DNA from: Faecalibacterium prausnitzii
GTDB lineage: Bacteria; Bacillota; Clostridia; Oscillospirales; Ruminococcaceae
Reading direction: 5' to 3'
NCBI RefSeq assembly: GCF_019967995.1
Contig: NZ_CP065377.1
Span: 992,001 to 1,056,000 of the forward strand
Length of the DNA: 64,000 nt
A model generated the notes under the pieces. The model saw only the letters and a program-made list of their open reading frames with translations. It had not been told where the DNA came from and made no database searches. The position numbers were made by a program, and so were the translations under genes. Positions within the stretch are counted from its first letter, which is position 1; every line of letters starts with the position of its first letter. Of the stretch, positions 53,301 through 60,194 are shown in pieces.

Positions 53301-53760
53301 ATATACCATCACCCATCTCGTCTTCAACCCGCACCTTTTTGTAGGTCAATGGAAGACTAAACCGCAGGTCAGGATAGCATTCACAGAGCTGCTGCATTTC
53401 GGTATATTGAACGTTATCCTTTTCAGAGTATTTCTGAAGCAAGTAATCAATCGTCTTGTCATAATCCGGCTCGACCGTATAAAACAACAGTCCCTTGGGA
53501 ATCACACGAATAACACCTGAAGAATTCTTCTTGACGATAAACGAAATACTTATGGACGGTACACTTTCAAAGCGGGTACTATTATTCTCGATATACCCAC
53601 CATCAAACTTCTCTTCCATGCGGTTCTCAGCAAGCATGCCGACCATAACGCGATCTGCCGGAGATTCATCCACAAAGGTCTCTTCAATATCATCACCAGC
53701 GATCCTTTCGATATATCTAGAGACTATGTAATCAGCAAGTATGTTGTAATCGTTTGCCAT
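50362..53760 (-). CDS. DrmA-like SF2 helicase
   Basis: A 1132-aa helicase. Walker A YFPTGGGKTEAFLGA is near 468-480, Walker B-like FIQDEMHLVKESLG replaces DEAH by DEMH, and motifs V/VI are STISHGVDEDSFNVMYFFG and YIQAYSRTGR. Zinc clusters CPYCGKKHV...CDNPEC and CPVHG...CSCASC are inserted between the lobes. This arrangement, with the DUF1998 gene next, is that of DISARM DrmA. The first ~440 residues are a long variable region. The ATG at 53760 follows GGGAGGAGAAATAGT; a longer frame upstream lacks a ribosome site. Confidence 0.87.
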   Translation of the reverse strand: MANDYNILADYIVSRYIERIAGDDIEETFVDESPADRVMVGMLAENRMEEKFDGGYIENNSTRFESVPSISISFIVKKNSSGVIRVIPKGLLFYTVEPDYDKTIDYLLQKYSEKDNVQYTEMQQLCECYPDLRFSLPLTYKKVRVEDEMGDGISIRLDSISDKKFHLEQKINERLRALSDRIISEIKVIKSDRVTFFDLVDKERFYLVTGGSEERVNPRWDIDIYCTVTDEGDSYRFLMQMVNKTPVNGKSNIGYLPKVFNAGIDVVGDDSVEFQNIKLDYFKNSYRKRPMVHVVAENTSAAYHEEDNSIRTDNIPRYYQMRLKTKDALTQYVTFEKLIQDPVGNLTVIYEEMKSDYEKCVYEFNHTRFQTVNAKERFKDALENYQHEIGRFRKGIDQIEYRDFVKKAFVYMNKTFMTKLAGEHRQISGWRLFQIVFIVSLICEMIRSEYKNDPNIAEADIETANLLYFPTGGGKTEAFLGACVFNMFFDRLRGKNDGITAFLKYPLRLLAVQQLDRVLMIVMKANVVRESSGELAHKTPFQVGFFVGKGNTPNKIDSFERLSERGDKNKTKDLILESDSETLNEYYRFIDTCPYCGKKHVNLRFNRDTWRLEHVCDNPECPIMVLPLMIVDNEIYRYLPSIVVSTIDKMAMLGTSNDFKMLFGQVKKKCPVHGFTGNAKCSCASCGVHVLQNVGLLKDPIPTLFIQDEMHLVKESLGTFDAHYESFLSYYAKELVPEAQRKLIRFVGATATISMYESHIWHLYHMDGRRFPCEYPSAEAGEDFYSYTDNNDITRILIGYAPYGRSITDGMWESVYIMRLVVYRMIQFLEESYEKLCAVGFSGSIDEYRDMLYDYWIELVYNNRKQDAMELENAFQNQANNYLEAKGVPKYVIEQMTSDVDFQTVRKTLFDIQANRKNFESTNLLLATSTISHGVDEDSFNVMYFFGMPNNNAEYIQAYSRTGRKFTGIVVDIIRLMRVRDRSYLKNFVIFHQNRDDLVEAVPINRWAKNAIYSTLPGLLAGLIRQYYTIKTNSDSLHNAIKVQKLLRSGEIDVDDAVSKLIAAYGCNEQEKMSLAYKEIITEEAVNILSGIKNGNFTKELSLSDAIGKFSHGKKTPMTSLRDTEEQIEIKI

Positions 53761-53802
53761 ACTATTTCTCCTCCCAGCACATGCAAATGCCATATAGGGT
53801 AA

Positions 53803-56355
53803 TTACTTGTTTGACTTTGTCCACCACGCAGGCTTGTAAGACGACGCTTTTCCCGCGCCATATCCGCCAGCCACTCCAAATAGTCGCTCTGCTTCCGTCA
53901 CGTACGGTGCTAATTCTTTTCGCTCTCCCAAGATCCACAAACAACCATTATTTGACCTGCAATCTACAGCTTTGAACCCCTTGCTCACGAAGAAATCCTT
54001 CAAGCTTTTGGGCTGAGTTTTACCTGCTTGTACAGTAGATCCTTGTTTTGCAGGAGAGTTTGCCACATCTTTGGGGATAAGCGTATCATTAGCAATAATT
54101 TTCGTAATCTTATATGTCAAAGAAACTCCTGCAAGTTTAAAGGTTTCACCGACCTTTTTCCCTATAATTCCTTTTTGCTTAGGGTACTTTGCAAGATCAA
54201 CCATCACGGTTGTGTCCTTTTTTGTTTCCTGAATTACTGCCTTAATGGTTACATGATCGACTACTTCATTAAGCAATCTTTCTTTGATGGTGGCTGAAGC
54301 TGTACGTTTGGTTACAGTATTCCGTTTGTTTCCCGTACGAACACCAGTTGATGGTGTACCGCTCTGCGTTGAAGACTGCGGTAAAGGTGTTCTATCTGGC
54401 ACTTGCTTAATAATTTCTTCCATTGGTGTACCAGGCTTCAGATCGCTAATTACATACAAAACATCTCGGGCTCTTGAACAGGCGGTATATACTGCTCGCA
54501 TCTGGCTCTGTACCGCAGTTTGCTGCTCTTCCGGCATATTTTTGATAGCGCTCCATGTCTTTATTTCACTACCCACTTGTCCGTTGAGATTGACATAGTT
54601 ATACGGGAACAAGCCAGCCAAAATAACAGCCTTAAAATCCAATCCCAACGAGGACTCAATGGTAGAGATAACTACACCCGTAATGTCTCCGGGTTTTTTC
54701 TTCACAAAGAAACCATCTTTCTCGTTAATGATCATCGAATAAGAAATGCCTTCCTCGTCAAGCCCTTGCTGAAGCCAATAGAGGAAATGGTAGTTCAAAT
54801 AGGGAACTTTTCTAAACGGGAATAACACAGCTATGTCTGAGTAACTAATCCTATACGTTGTTGCAATTTCTTTAATTGCTGCAATTACACTCGTTTTGAT
54901 ACTTGTCCGTTGAACCCCGGTCCTAACTTTAAGCGCAATTGTTGGATTTGTGCCGACTTTGAACGAGTTATATTCATACTCCAAAGAGTTAATTAGATCC
55001 AGCATTGACAAACGCGTATTCATGTGCTGCAACATATGTGAAATATACTCGCCTATCTCTTGACTATTTCGGTAATTTTTTTCGATGTAGCGAACACGTC
55101 CAGTGAAGTCAAGCTGGATCCCATTCATCCGTTTCCACGGGGCATCACCTTTTCGACTTAGCGCACGAACTGCTTGATTCAAATCGCCTGCCATTAAAAA
55201 CACACGATCATCGTCATCTTCCAAAAGGCGATAACATAGCTCGAGATAAAGAGGATCAAAAATCTGCACCTCGTCAATAAAAATCGCCTTAAATCGAAGC
55301 TTCACCTTTCCTTGTTTCACCATGTCTATGCATTTTTGAATTTCTTCTTCTGTTGCAATGTTTGATGCGCAATGAGAGTGTAAGCATTCCTCATAAATCT
55401 TTTTTACCAACTTATGGAATGTCATGACAAACAGTTTGATATCTTTGCCAAAATTAGCACAACTGCGCTTGAAATTATAAGAATCGGCTAAGTTGCTGTT
55501 ATAGCATGTGAGGAGTACGTTGGATCCTTTGTACAGACTTGCATACTTAAACGCTTTAGAAAGAAGCAGAACGCTTTTTCCTGCGCCGGGGTTTGCCAGA
55601 ATGACTCGATGACCTTTACCCATGTCGTTAACAACGCCTACCTGGTACTCATCGAGGAAGAATGTTTTATATTCCAGTTCCTTTCCGGTAATGCGCAGAT
55701 CAGCTTCGGTTACCAATGTTTTCTTTTCGGCAACGCAAACATTTATGGTCTCATTCAGCACGACAGTGTATTCGGGAGCCAAACGTTCGAAAATCGCTCG
55801 ACATTCTAGTTCTGACAGAGACTTAAACGTCTTATCGTATGCCTTGCGAATACCCGCAAATATTTTCAAATCTTCAATTCTTTTTTCTTTGCCGTCAGAT
55901 GTGATTGGTCTAAACGAATCAAATGCTGCATAATTTCGTAGTTGCTGAAGGTCATCCTTCGACACGGTAGTCTTTCCTACCACCTCATCCGGAAACATAA
56001 CAATATGTTTGTATGGGAATTTAAGTGCTTTCTTTTCTCCGTTACGAACAATCAAAAGCTTGGAATCCAAAAGGCGTTCATAGATTTTACCTTCGACCAT
56101 TTGGACATAAGCGATATACGAAGACACCGGCATTGCATTAATCATTCCGGAGTAAATCGAGAACGTGACAAGCCCTTCGCTGGGAGAAATATACATTCCC
56201 AGCTTCACTCTTTCGCCGCTTAAGCCTACAGGGTCTATACCAACCACCATATGGCCATTTTGAAAATTGCGTGCAGCATATCTAAGGATCCCTTTTTCCG
56301 CTTTTGTAATATGATCCTTTCGTTCATAATCCTGCGGCCACAAGCGAATTGCCAT
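53803..56355 (-). CDS. UvrD-like SF1 helicase with GreA-C-like segment
   Basis: An 850-aa protein. The N-terminal 220 residues contain a NERD-like region (MVVGIDPVGLSGERVKLG). The SF1 helicase has Walker A NPGAGKSVLLLS (near 255), FIDEVQIFDPLY (near 360) and CSRARDVLYVISD. After a Ser/Thr linker comes VDLAKYPKQKGIIGKKVGETF...VSLTYKITKI, resembling the C-terminal domain of GreA/GreB elongation factors, and then a small domain DFFVSKGFKAVDCRSNNG ending in AWWTKS. ATG 56355 is preferred to GTG 56364 because AGAGG then has correct spacing. It lies 54 bases after the XRE gene. Confidence 0.85.
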   Translation of the reverse strand: MAIRLWPQDYERKDHITKAEKGILRYAARNFQNGHMVVGIDPVGLSGERVKLGMYISPSEGLVTFSIYSGMINAMPVSSYIAYVQMVEGKIYERLLDSKLLIVRNGEKKALKFPYKHIVMFPDEVVGKTTVSKDDLQQLRNYAAFDSFRPITSDGKEKRIEDLKIFAGIRKAYDKTFKSLSELECRAIFERLAPEYTVVLNETINVCVAEKKTLVTEADLRITGKELEYKTFFLDEYQVGVVNDMGKGHRVILANPGAGKSVLLLSKAFKYASLYKGSNVLLTCYNSNLADSYNFKRSCANFGKDIKLFVMTFHKLVKKIYEECLHSHCASNIATEEEIQKCIDMVKQGKVKLRFKAIFIDEVQIFDPLYLELCYRLLEDDDDRVFLMAGDLNQAVRALSRKGDAPWKRMNGIQLDFTGRVRYIEKNYRNSQEIGEYISHMLQHMNTRLSMLDLINSLEYEYNSFKVGTNPTIALKVRTGVQRTSIKTSVIAAIKEIATTYRISYSDIAVLFPFRKVPYLNYHFLYWLQQGLDEEGISYSMIINEKDGFFVKKKPGDITGVVISTIESSLGLDFKAVILAGLFPYNYVNLNGQVGSEIKTWSAIKNMPEEQQTAVQSQMRAVYTACSRARDVLYVISDLKPGTPMEEIIKQVPDRTPLPQSSTQSGTPSTGVRTGNKRNTVTKRTASATIKERLLNEVVDHVTIKAVIQETKKDTTVMVDLAKYPKQKGIIGKKVGETFKLAGVSLTYKITKIIANDTLIPKDVANSPAKQGSTVQAGKTQPKSLKDFFVSKGFKAVDCRSNNGCLWILGERKELAPYVTEAERLFGVAGGYGAGKASSYKPAWWTKSNK

Positions 56356-56409
56356 TTCTCCCACCTCTTGGTTTCACGAATAAGATTTACTTGCAGTTAT
56401 GGATATTGC

Positions 56410-56616
56410 TCAATCTCCACTCACAAACTCCATCACATCTCCGATATTGACATCTAACGCAACGCAGATTCTATTGAGCACGGACAGCGTAACCTCTTCA
56501 TCCCGCCGCAGCCGGGTCATGGTGTTCGGCGCGATGCCTGCCGCTTTGCGCAGATCAGCTTTGCTCATCTTCTTATCGACGAGCAGTTTCCAGAGCTTAT
56601 TATACGAAATAGCCAT
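56410..56616 (-). CDS. XRE-family regulator of the defence operon
   Basis: A 68-aa helix-turn-helix protein of the HTH_26/Cro-CI type: LRKAAGIAPNTMTRLRRDE is the recognition unit, followed by LNRICVALDVNIGDVMEFV. GGAGGTCGAACAGGA precedes the ATG at 56616. As the first gene of the operon, with its own promoter directly upstream, it most likely represses or times expression of the downstream genes. Confidence 0.88.
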   Translation of the reverse strand: MAISYNKLWKLLVDKKMSKADLRKAAGIAPNTMTRLRRDEEVTLSVLNRICVALDVNIGDVMEFVSGD

Positions 56617-56650
56617 TCCTGTTCGACCTCCGGCCACAAATAATGTTTTT

Positions 56651-56679
56651 ATTATACATCTTTCTCGAACACAAGGCAA
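56651..56679 (-). promoter_or_regulatory. Promoter of the defence operon
   Basis: On the minus strand TTGCCT (56679-56674) and TATAAT (56656-56651) with a 17-base gap, 35 bases before the XRE start. Confidence 0.75.
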
Positions 56680-56710
56680 GAGAGCTTCGCATCATGTTGC
56701 GAAACTCTCT
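56679..56710. promoter_or_regulatory. Palindrome upstream of the defence operon promoter
   Basis: AGAGAGCTTCGCA (56679-56691) and TGCGAAACTCTCT (56698-56710) match in 12 of 13 positions around a six-base spacer. It touches the -35 box of the defence promoter. No T-run follows in either direction, so an operator is more likely than a terminator. Confidence 0.5.
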
Positions 56711-56898
56711 AATTTCAAAAACAGCTTGCATGCAAGACTCTTACGCATAGATCGTTCGTATATCTTGGCAGCAGTTTTACTTCTCATTTTCCGCTCGGCA
56801 TCAATATCATAAGGGCTTGGGATTATCCCAAAATCGCCGCGTGCACGGACAGCGGCTGTGCTTGCTAATCCACCAAATCCCAGTTTTCTCTGTCCCAA
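56692..56898 (-). CDS. Possible small open frame, 68 aa
   Basis: The frame encodes a basic protein (SPYDIDAERKMRSKTAAKIYERS in its middle) with no recognised family and a weak start context. It lies between the defence promoter and a truncated plus-strand gene, and could be a small remnant of a larger gene. Confidence 0.25.
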   Translation of the reverse strand: MGQRKLGFGGLASTAAVRARGDFGIIPSPYDIDAERKMRSKTAAKIYERSMRKSLACKLFLKLESFAT

Positions 56899-56966
56899 CG
56901 CCGCTCTTTCTCTCCGCCGAAATCTGTGCTATACTGTAAGAAAATCGGTGGAAGGAGGACTCTCTT

Positions 56967-57371
56967 ATGGCGCTCAAACGGGTATTTGCCGGGTTTTATA
57001 CACGGTACGACGGAAAGCCCATCTTCGTTGTCCGGGTGCTCAAAGACATCGACACCAGCGAGTTCATCGTGGTCTGCAAGGACGCCAGCTTTGCCAAAGA
57101 AGACAACGAGCATTACTACCTCATCCGGTACACCTCCTTCTGCGAGCAGGTCGAAGCCGATGGTGTGCTGCGGGATAAATACGTCCGCCAGACCCGGCGC
57201 GAGATCGACGAAGGCACCGTCCGCGAAGTGTATGAGGACGGCTTTCCGGAGCCCAAGAGCAAGCCCTTCACTTATGTTGATGACGAGTACGCGGAGTGCG
57301 CCATCCGTTGCAGCAGAACCTATAGAAGGCAACATTGTCAACAAACTTCTCACTACATTTTTCAGCAATAG
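56967..57371 (+). pseudogene. Unknown protein gene truncated by a rearrangement
   Basis: The first ~115 residues (MALKRVFAGFYTRYDGKPIF, VVRVLKDIDTSEFIVVCKD, HYYLIRYTSFCEQVEADG) look like a compact beta-rich protein of GC-rich host codon use. From about 57315 the frame reads antisense hsdM (CSRTYRRQHCQQTSHYIFQQ), so the native 3' end is lost. An extended -10 (TGCTATACT, 56927-56935) and AAGGAGGACTCTCTT give it expression signals. It resembles DUF1653-type proteins weakly; the function is unknown. Confidence 0.6.
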
Positions 57372-57540
57372 CTTTCCTTTGTGCCTCAAACTTGTCACTG
57401 GCGAACTTTAAGAAAAAGAGGCTGAGAACAACGTGTTTGTATTCTGCTGGCTCGACAGAACCACGAAGTTTGTCAGCCGATTTCCAAAGGGCTTCTTCCA
57501 TGGAAATTTCTTTCTTGGATTTAGATGTAGCTCGTGCCAT
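57268..57540 (-). pseudogene. hsdM: hsdM 5' fragment (type I methylase)
   Basis: The first ~75 residues match the N-terminus of type I methylase subunits: ISMEEALWKSADKLRGSVEP, EYKHVVLSLFFLKFASDKFE and KFVDNVAFY. After FY the frame enters the truncated plus-strand neighbour and soon stops. AGGAGGATCATGGT before the ATG at 57540 is a good ribosome site, so a useless short peptide may still be made. No HsdS gene is left between this piece and the hsdR tail at 42.5-43.2 kb. Confidence 0.85.
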
Positions 57541-57607
57541 ACCATGATCCTCCTATTTCTTTATTCCTTACTAAGAATAGCACACTTTTCATCCAAAAAG
57601 TAGGACG

Positions 57608-58135
57608 TCAAGCAATTTCCTTTGAAAGGATCATTTCATCCAGCTTGTTTTTGAAGTCGGTCTTGGTAATCTTCAGCCCATTGGAACCAAGACGTACCAC
57701 AGGCGGATAGCCCTCGTCGTTTTCCAGTGCTGCAATGATGCTGCCGGAATCCCCCTTGCCAACACCGCTGTGCGGCATAGGACCGACCATGACCAGCGCA
57801 TATTGAGGCTTATAGTACATCTTCTTGAAATTGAAGGTTTTAGCATCCTCATAGTCAAGATAGAGTTCAAAGCGGTTTTTATCCAGACCCAGCCTTTTAG
57901 CAATAGAGAGCAATACGTTTGCCTTAACATCGGACTGACCGCTCACAATGATCTTCCCAGTTGGATACACCTGATAGTCCGATTGCTTTTGAAGCAGGTA
58001 CTCCATACCCAGCATCTTGAGAAAGATCTCAAGCTCACCGGTGCGATTCAGCATGGAAAGGGCACCGGGCAGATGGTCGTCCAGCTCCTGCCGGATATTA
58101 TCCTCCAGTTCGAGCAGTTCTTCTACGTCAAGCAT
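57608..58135 (-). CDS. Protein of unknown function coupled to the methylase
   Basis: A 175-aa soluble protein, MLDVEELLELEDNIRQELDD at the start, then a Lys/Asp-rich alpha/beta body with YPTGKIIVSGQSDVK and PQYALVMVGPMPHSGVGKGD near 117-136. I do not recognise the family. Its ATG lies eight bases inside the end of the upstream methylase-specificity gene, so translation is probably coupled and the proteins may interact. It could be a nuclease subunit, a control protein or an inhibitor; nothing in the sequence decides this. Confidence 0.75.
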   Translation of the reverse strand: MLDVEELLELEDNIRQELDDHLPGALSMLNRTGELEIFLKMLGMEYLLQKQSDYQVYPTGKIIVSGQSDVKANVLLSIAKRLGLDKNRFELYLDYEDAKTFNFKKMYYKPQYALVMVGPMPHSGVGKGDSGSIIAALENDEGYPPVVRLGSNGLKITKTDFKNKLDEMILSKEIA

Positions 58136-59885
58136 CGTTTTCTGCACTCTCCTCATCAAAAACATGGTGGAGTTTGTCGATTGCACGTTCAAGCCGGAGC
58201 TTGAGCATAGCGATTTCATCTTGTGCTGCCTGATACTTCTGTGCGATGCGATTTTGTTCTTCCATAGAGGGCAGCGGAATCAGAACTTTTTTCAGCTTGT
58301 CTACGCCTATATTCGGAATGGTGGCACCAACGGTGATGTTTTTCAGGGTCGCAATGCCTTGCTCGCTTTCGAAAAATGCCTTGACGTAGTAAGGGTTAGC
58401 CCGGCTTTTGTCCAGCTCAATAATATACAGATTGCCGTTTGCCAGAATCCGCTGATCCTCCCTGACAGATGCAACGGCAACCTTGTACGGATAACCATTT
58501 TTCGACAGGATGAGATCGTTGTTCTTCAAACAGTATTTCTCATATTTGGGTTCGATGCTGGATAGATACGGCAGCTTGTCATCGATTATGCCGTTCTGAA
58601 TATTTGCCAACATCAAATACTGCATATTAGTCACTTCGTTGGACACCATCGTATCGAGCTGGCTGGCAGTGCAGGGGGCACCACGGCTGATGCTGCGGAT
58701 GACACTTTCAAAAGGAACACCATTTGCAAAGGCTGGAACGCACTGCATATAGCGTTCCAAACTCAGGTTATAGTCGTTCTCACGAAGTTCATCAATGGAA
58801 ACTTCTCGGCTATAATCCGAATCCGTGTGCATCGCATCCACAATAGTTGCAATGTCATCCTCACTGAACAGATTCTGCCGCCGTCCCATCATGCAGATCT
58901 GGGAGGCGTCGATCATGCGCACACGCTCATTATTATGGCTGAGCACGATCAAGGTGGTGCCTACATTCGTATAGGAGAACATTTTGGTTGGCAGTGTGAT
59001 AACGCACTCGATTAGTTTGCGTTCTACGAAGTATTTTCGCATAGGAGTATCAATGCTATTCCATGTGCTGCCGTTTGTCATAATGCCAACGGCTTTTCCT
59101 TCCTCGGCAAGCAAATCGCAGAGCAACGCATTGAAAATCCAATCAGACGAAGTTGCCTTCGACAAACCCGGATACTTTCTGGAAAGACGCTCCATATACT
59201 CGGTACCTTCTCCCAGATACCGCAGCTTCATTCCAAAAGGATAATTGGAAAAGATTTTATCGAACTTTGGCGTAGGATTGTCTTTTACAAGATTGAAGAC
59301 ATCGCAAAGCTGTACATGAACGTCCGCACCGAGCAGTTCGACACGGATCTTTGCGATTGCCCCCCGTTCCTCGTTAATCTCATAACCGTAGTAGTGCGCT
59401 TTATTCTGATTTTGTGCTTCGGCAACAAGAAAAGAACCAATGCCACAACCAAGGTCTGCTACACGTTCGCCATCCTGTACGCACAAGATGCTTTGCGCCA
59501 ATTTTATAATCGAATGAGGCGTTGTCATCGCCGTCTTCGATTCTTCCTCGTCTCCGGGGAATAGTGCTACCCATGCCAATTCCTCCGGTGTGTAATAATT
59601 GACCAGCCGCAAAAGTTGCTTCCACGCTTCCTCGGAGAGATGTGCCTTTGCAAAGCAGCGAGTATCCTCGTCAATGTCCAATTTGCCGTTGTAAATATCT
59701 TCGAGCGTAATATTGTCCATGTGGGAAATATCCTGAGACACCTTGTGAAGAAGGTATGCCGCAAGATATACGTTTCCTTCGGGGCGAATGCCTGACTGGA
59801 CGAGACATTGTGCAATCTCCGCTGGAATCTGGGAGATTTTCATCTGCTTCTCGTTGTTATAGAATTCATTTTCAACAATCGACAT
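58128..59885 (-). CDS. N6-adenine methylase with fused specificity-like domain
   Basis: A 585-aa protein. The methylase core has the AdoMet motif VADLGCGIGSFLVAEA (near 140) and a catalytic motif IV variant SNYPFGMKL (near 213; NPPF is usual). The C-terminal ~190 residues look like half an HsdS: NNDLILSKNGYPYKVAVASV, then IPLPSMEEQNRIAQKYQAAQDEI and a coiled coil. Such M-S fusions occur in type IIG/I-like systems, but no nuclease domain is seen here. The ATG at 59885 follows GGAGGCAACC. It is divergent from the endonuclease-helicase gene at 60195. Confidence 0.87.
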   Translation of the reverse strand: MSIVENEFYNNEKQMKISQIPAEIAQCLVQSGIRPEGNVYLAAYLLHKVSQDISHMDNITLEDIYNGKLDIDEDTRCFAKAHLSEEAWKQLLRLVNYYTPEELAWVALFPGDEEESKTAMTTPHSIIKLAQSILCVQDGERVADLGCGIGSFLVAEAQNQNKAHYYGYEINEERGAIAKIRVELLGADVHVQLCDVFNLVKDNPTPKFDKIFSNYPFGMKLRYLGEGTEYMERLSRKYPGLSKATSSDWIFNALLCDLLAEEGKAVGIMTNGSTWNSIDTPMRKYFVERKLIECVITLPTKMFSYTNVGTTLIVLSHNNERVRMIDASQICMMGRRQNLFSEDDIATIVDAMHTDSDYSREVSIDELRENDYNLSLERYMQCVPAFANGVPFESVIRSISRGAPCTASQLDTMVSNEVTNMQYLMLANIQNGIIDDKLPYLSSIEPKYEKYCLKNNDLILSKNGYPYKVAVASVREDQRILANGNLYIIELDKSRANPYYVKAFFESEQGIATLKNITVGATIPNIGVDKLKKVLIPLPSMEEQNRIAQKYQAAQDEIAMLKLRLERAIDKLHHVFDEESAENDA

Positions 59886-60194
59886 GGTTGCCTCCAATCT
59901 TGTGGTTATTGTTAACCAAACACATCTTCTGGCGTTAGTATAGCATTTCCAGGATACAAAGTCAATGGTTTCAACCAATCTTTTTCTGATTATTAAAAAC
60001 CATGGAGAGACGCGCTGCTACTCCCTACAAATAAATAAAGATAAAGAGTGCATGGGACATACAAGAACCCGCACCAATAGTTGTAGAACCTGTGCATTGC
60101 TTTCGTTTGGTTGCAGGAGTAAAATAAAAATGATTTATTATAGATTACCAGCGCCTCTATAAAGTGATAAGGCTTAAAATAACAGGAGGCCATC
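59886..60194. other. Divergent regulatory region with two palindromes
   Basis: On the minus strand TTGACT (59965-59960) and TATACT (59942-59937), 17 bases apart, form the methylase promoter. TGGTTA-TTGT-TAACCA (59903-59918) lies in the leader and TGGTT-TC-AACCA (59966-59977) just upstream of the -35, about 61 bases apart: likely operator half-pairs for a control protein. A plus-strand promoter for the helicase is not clear; TTGCAG near 60110 with a TATTATAG near 60138 is weak. Confidence 0.6.

Noticed and set aside
43724..56616. Classical DISARM class 1 or 2
   Set aside because: DrmC, DrmD, DrmE and the large DISARM methylases were not seen; only the DrmA-DrmB core is shared.
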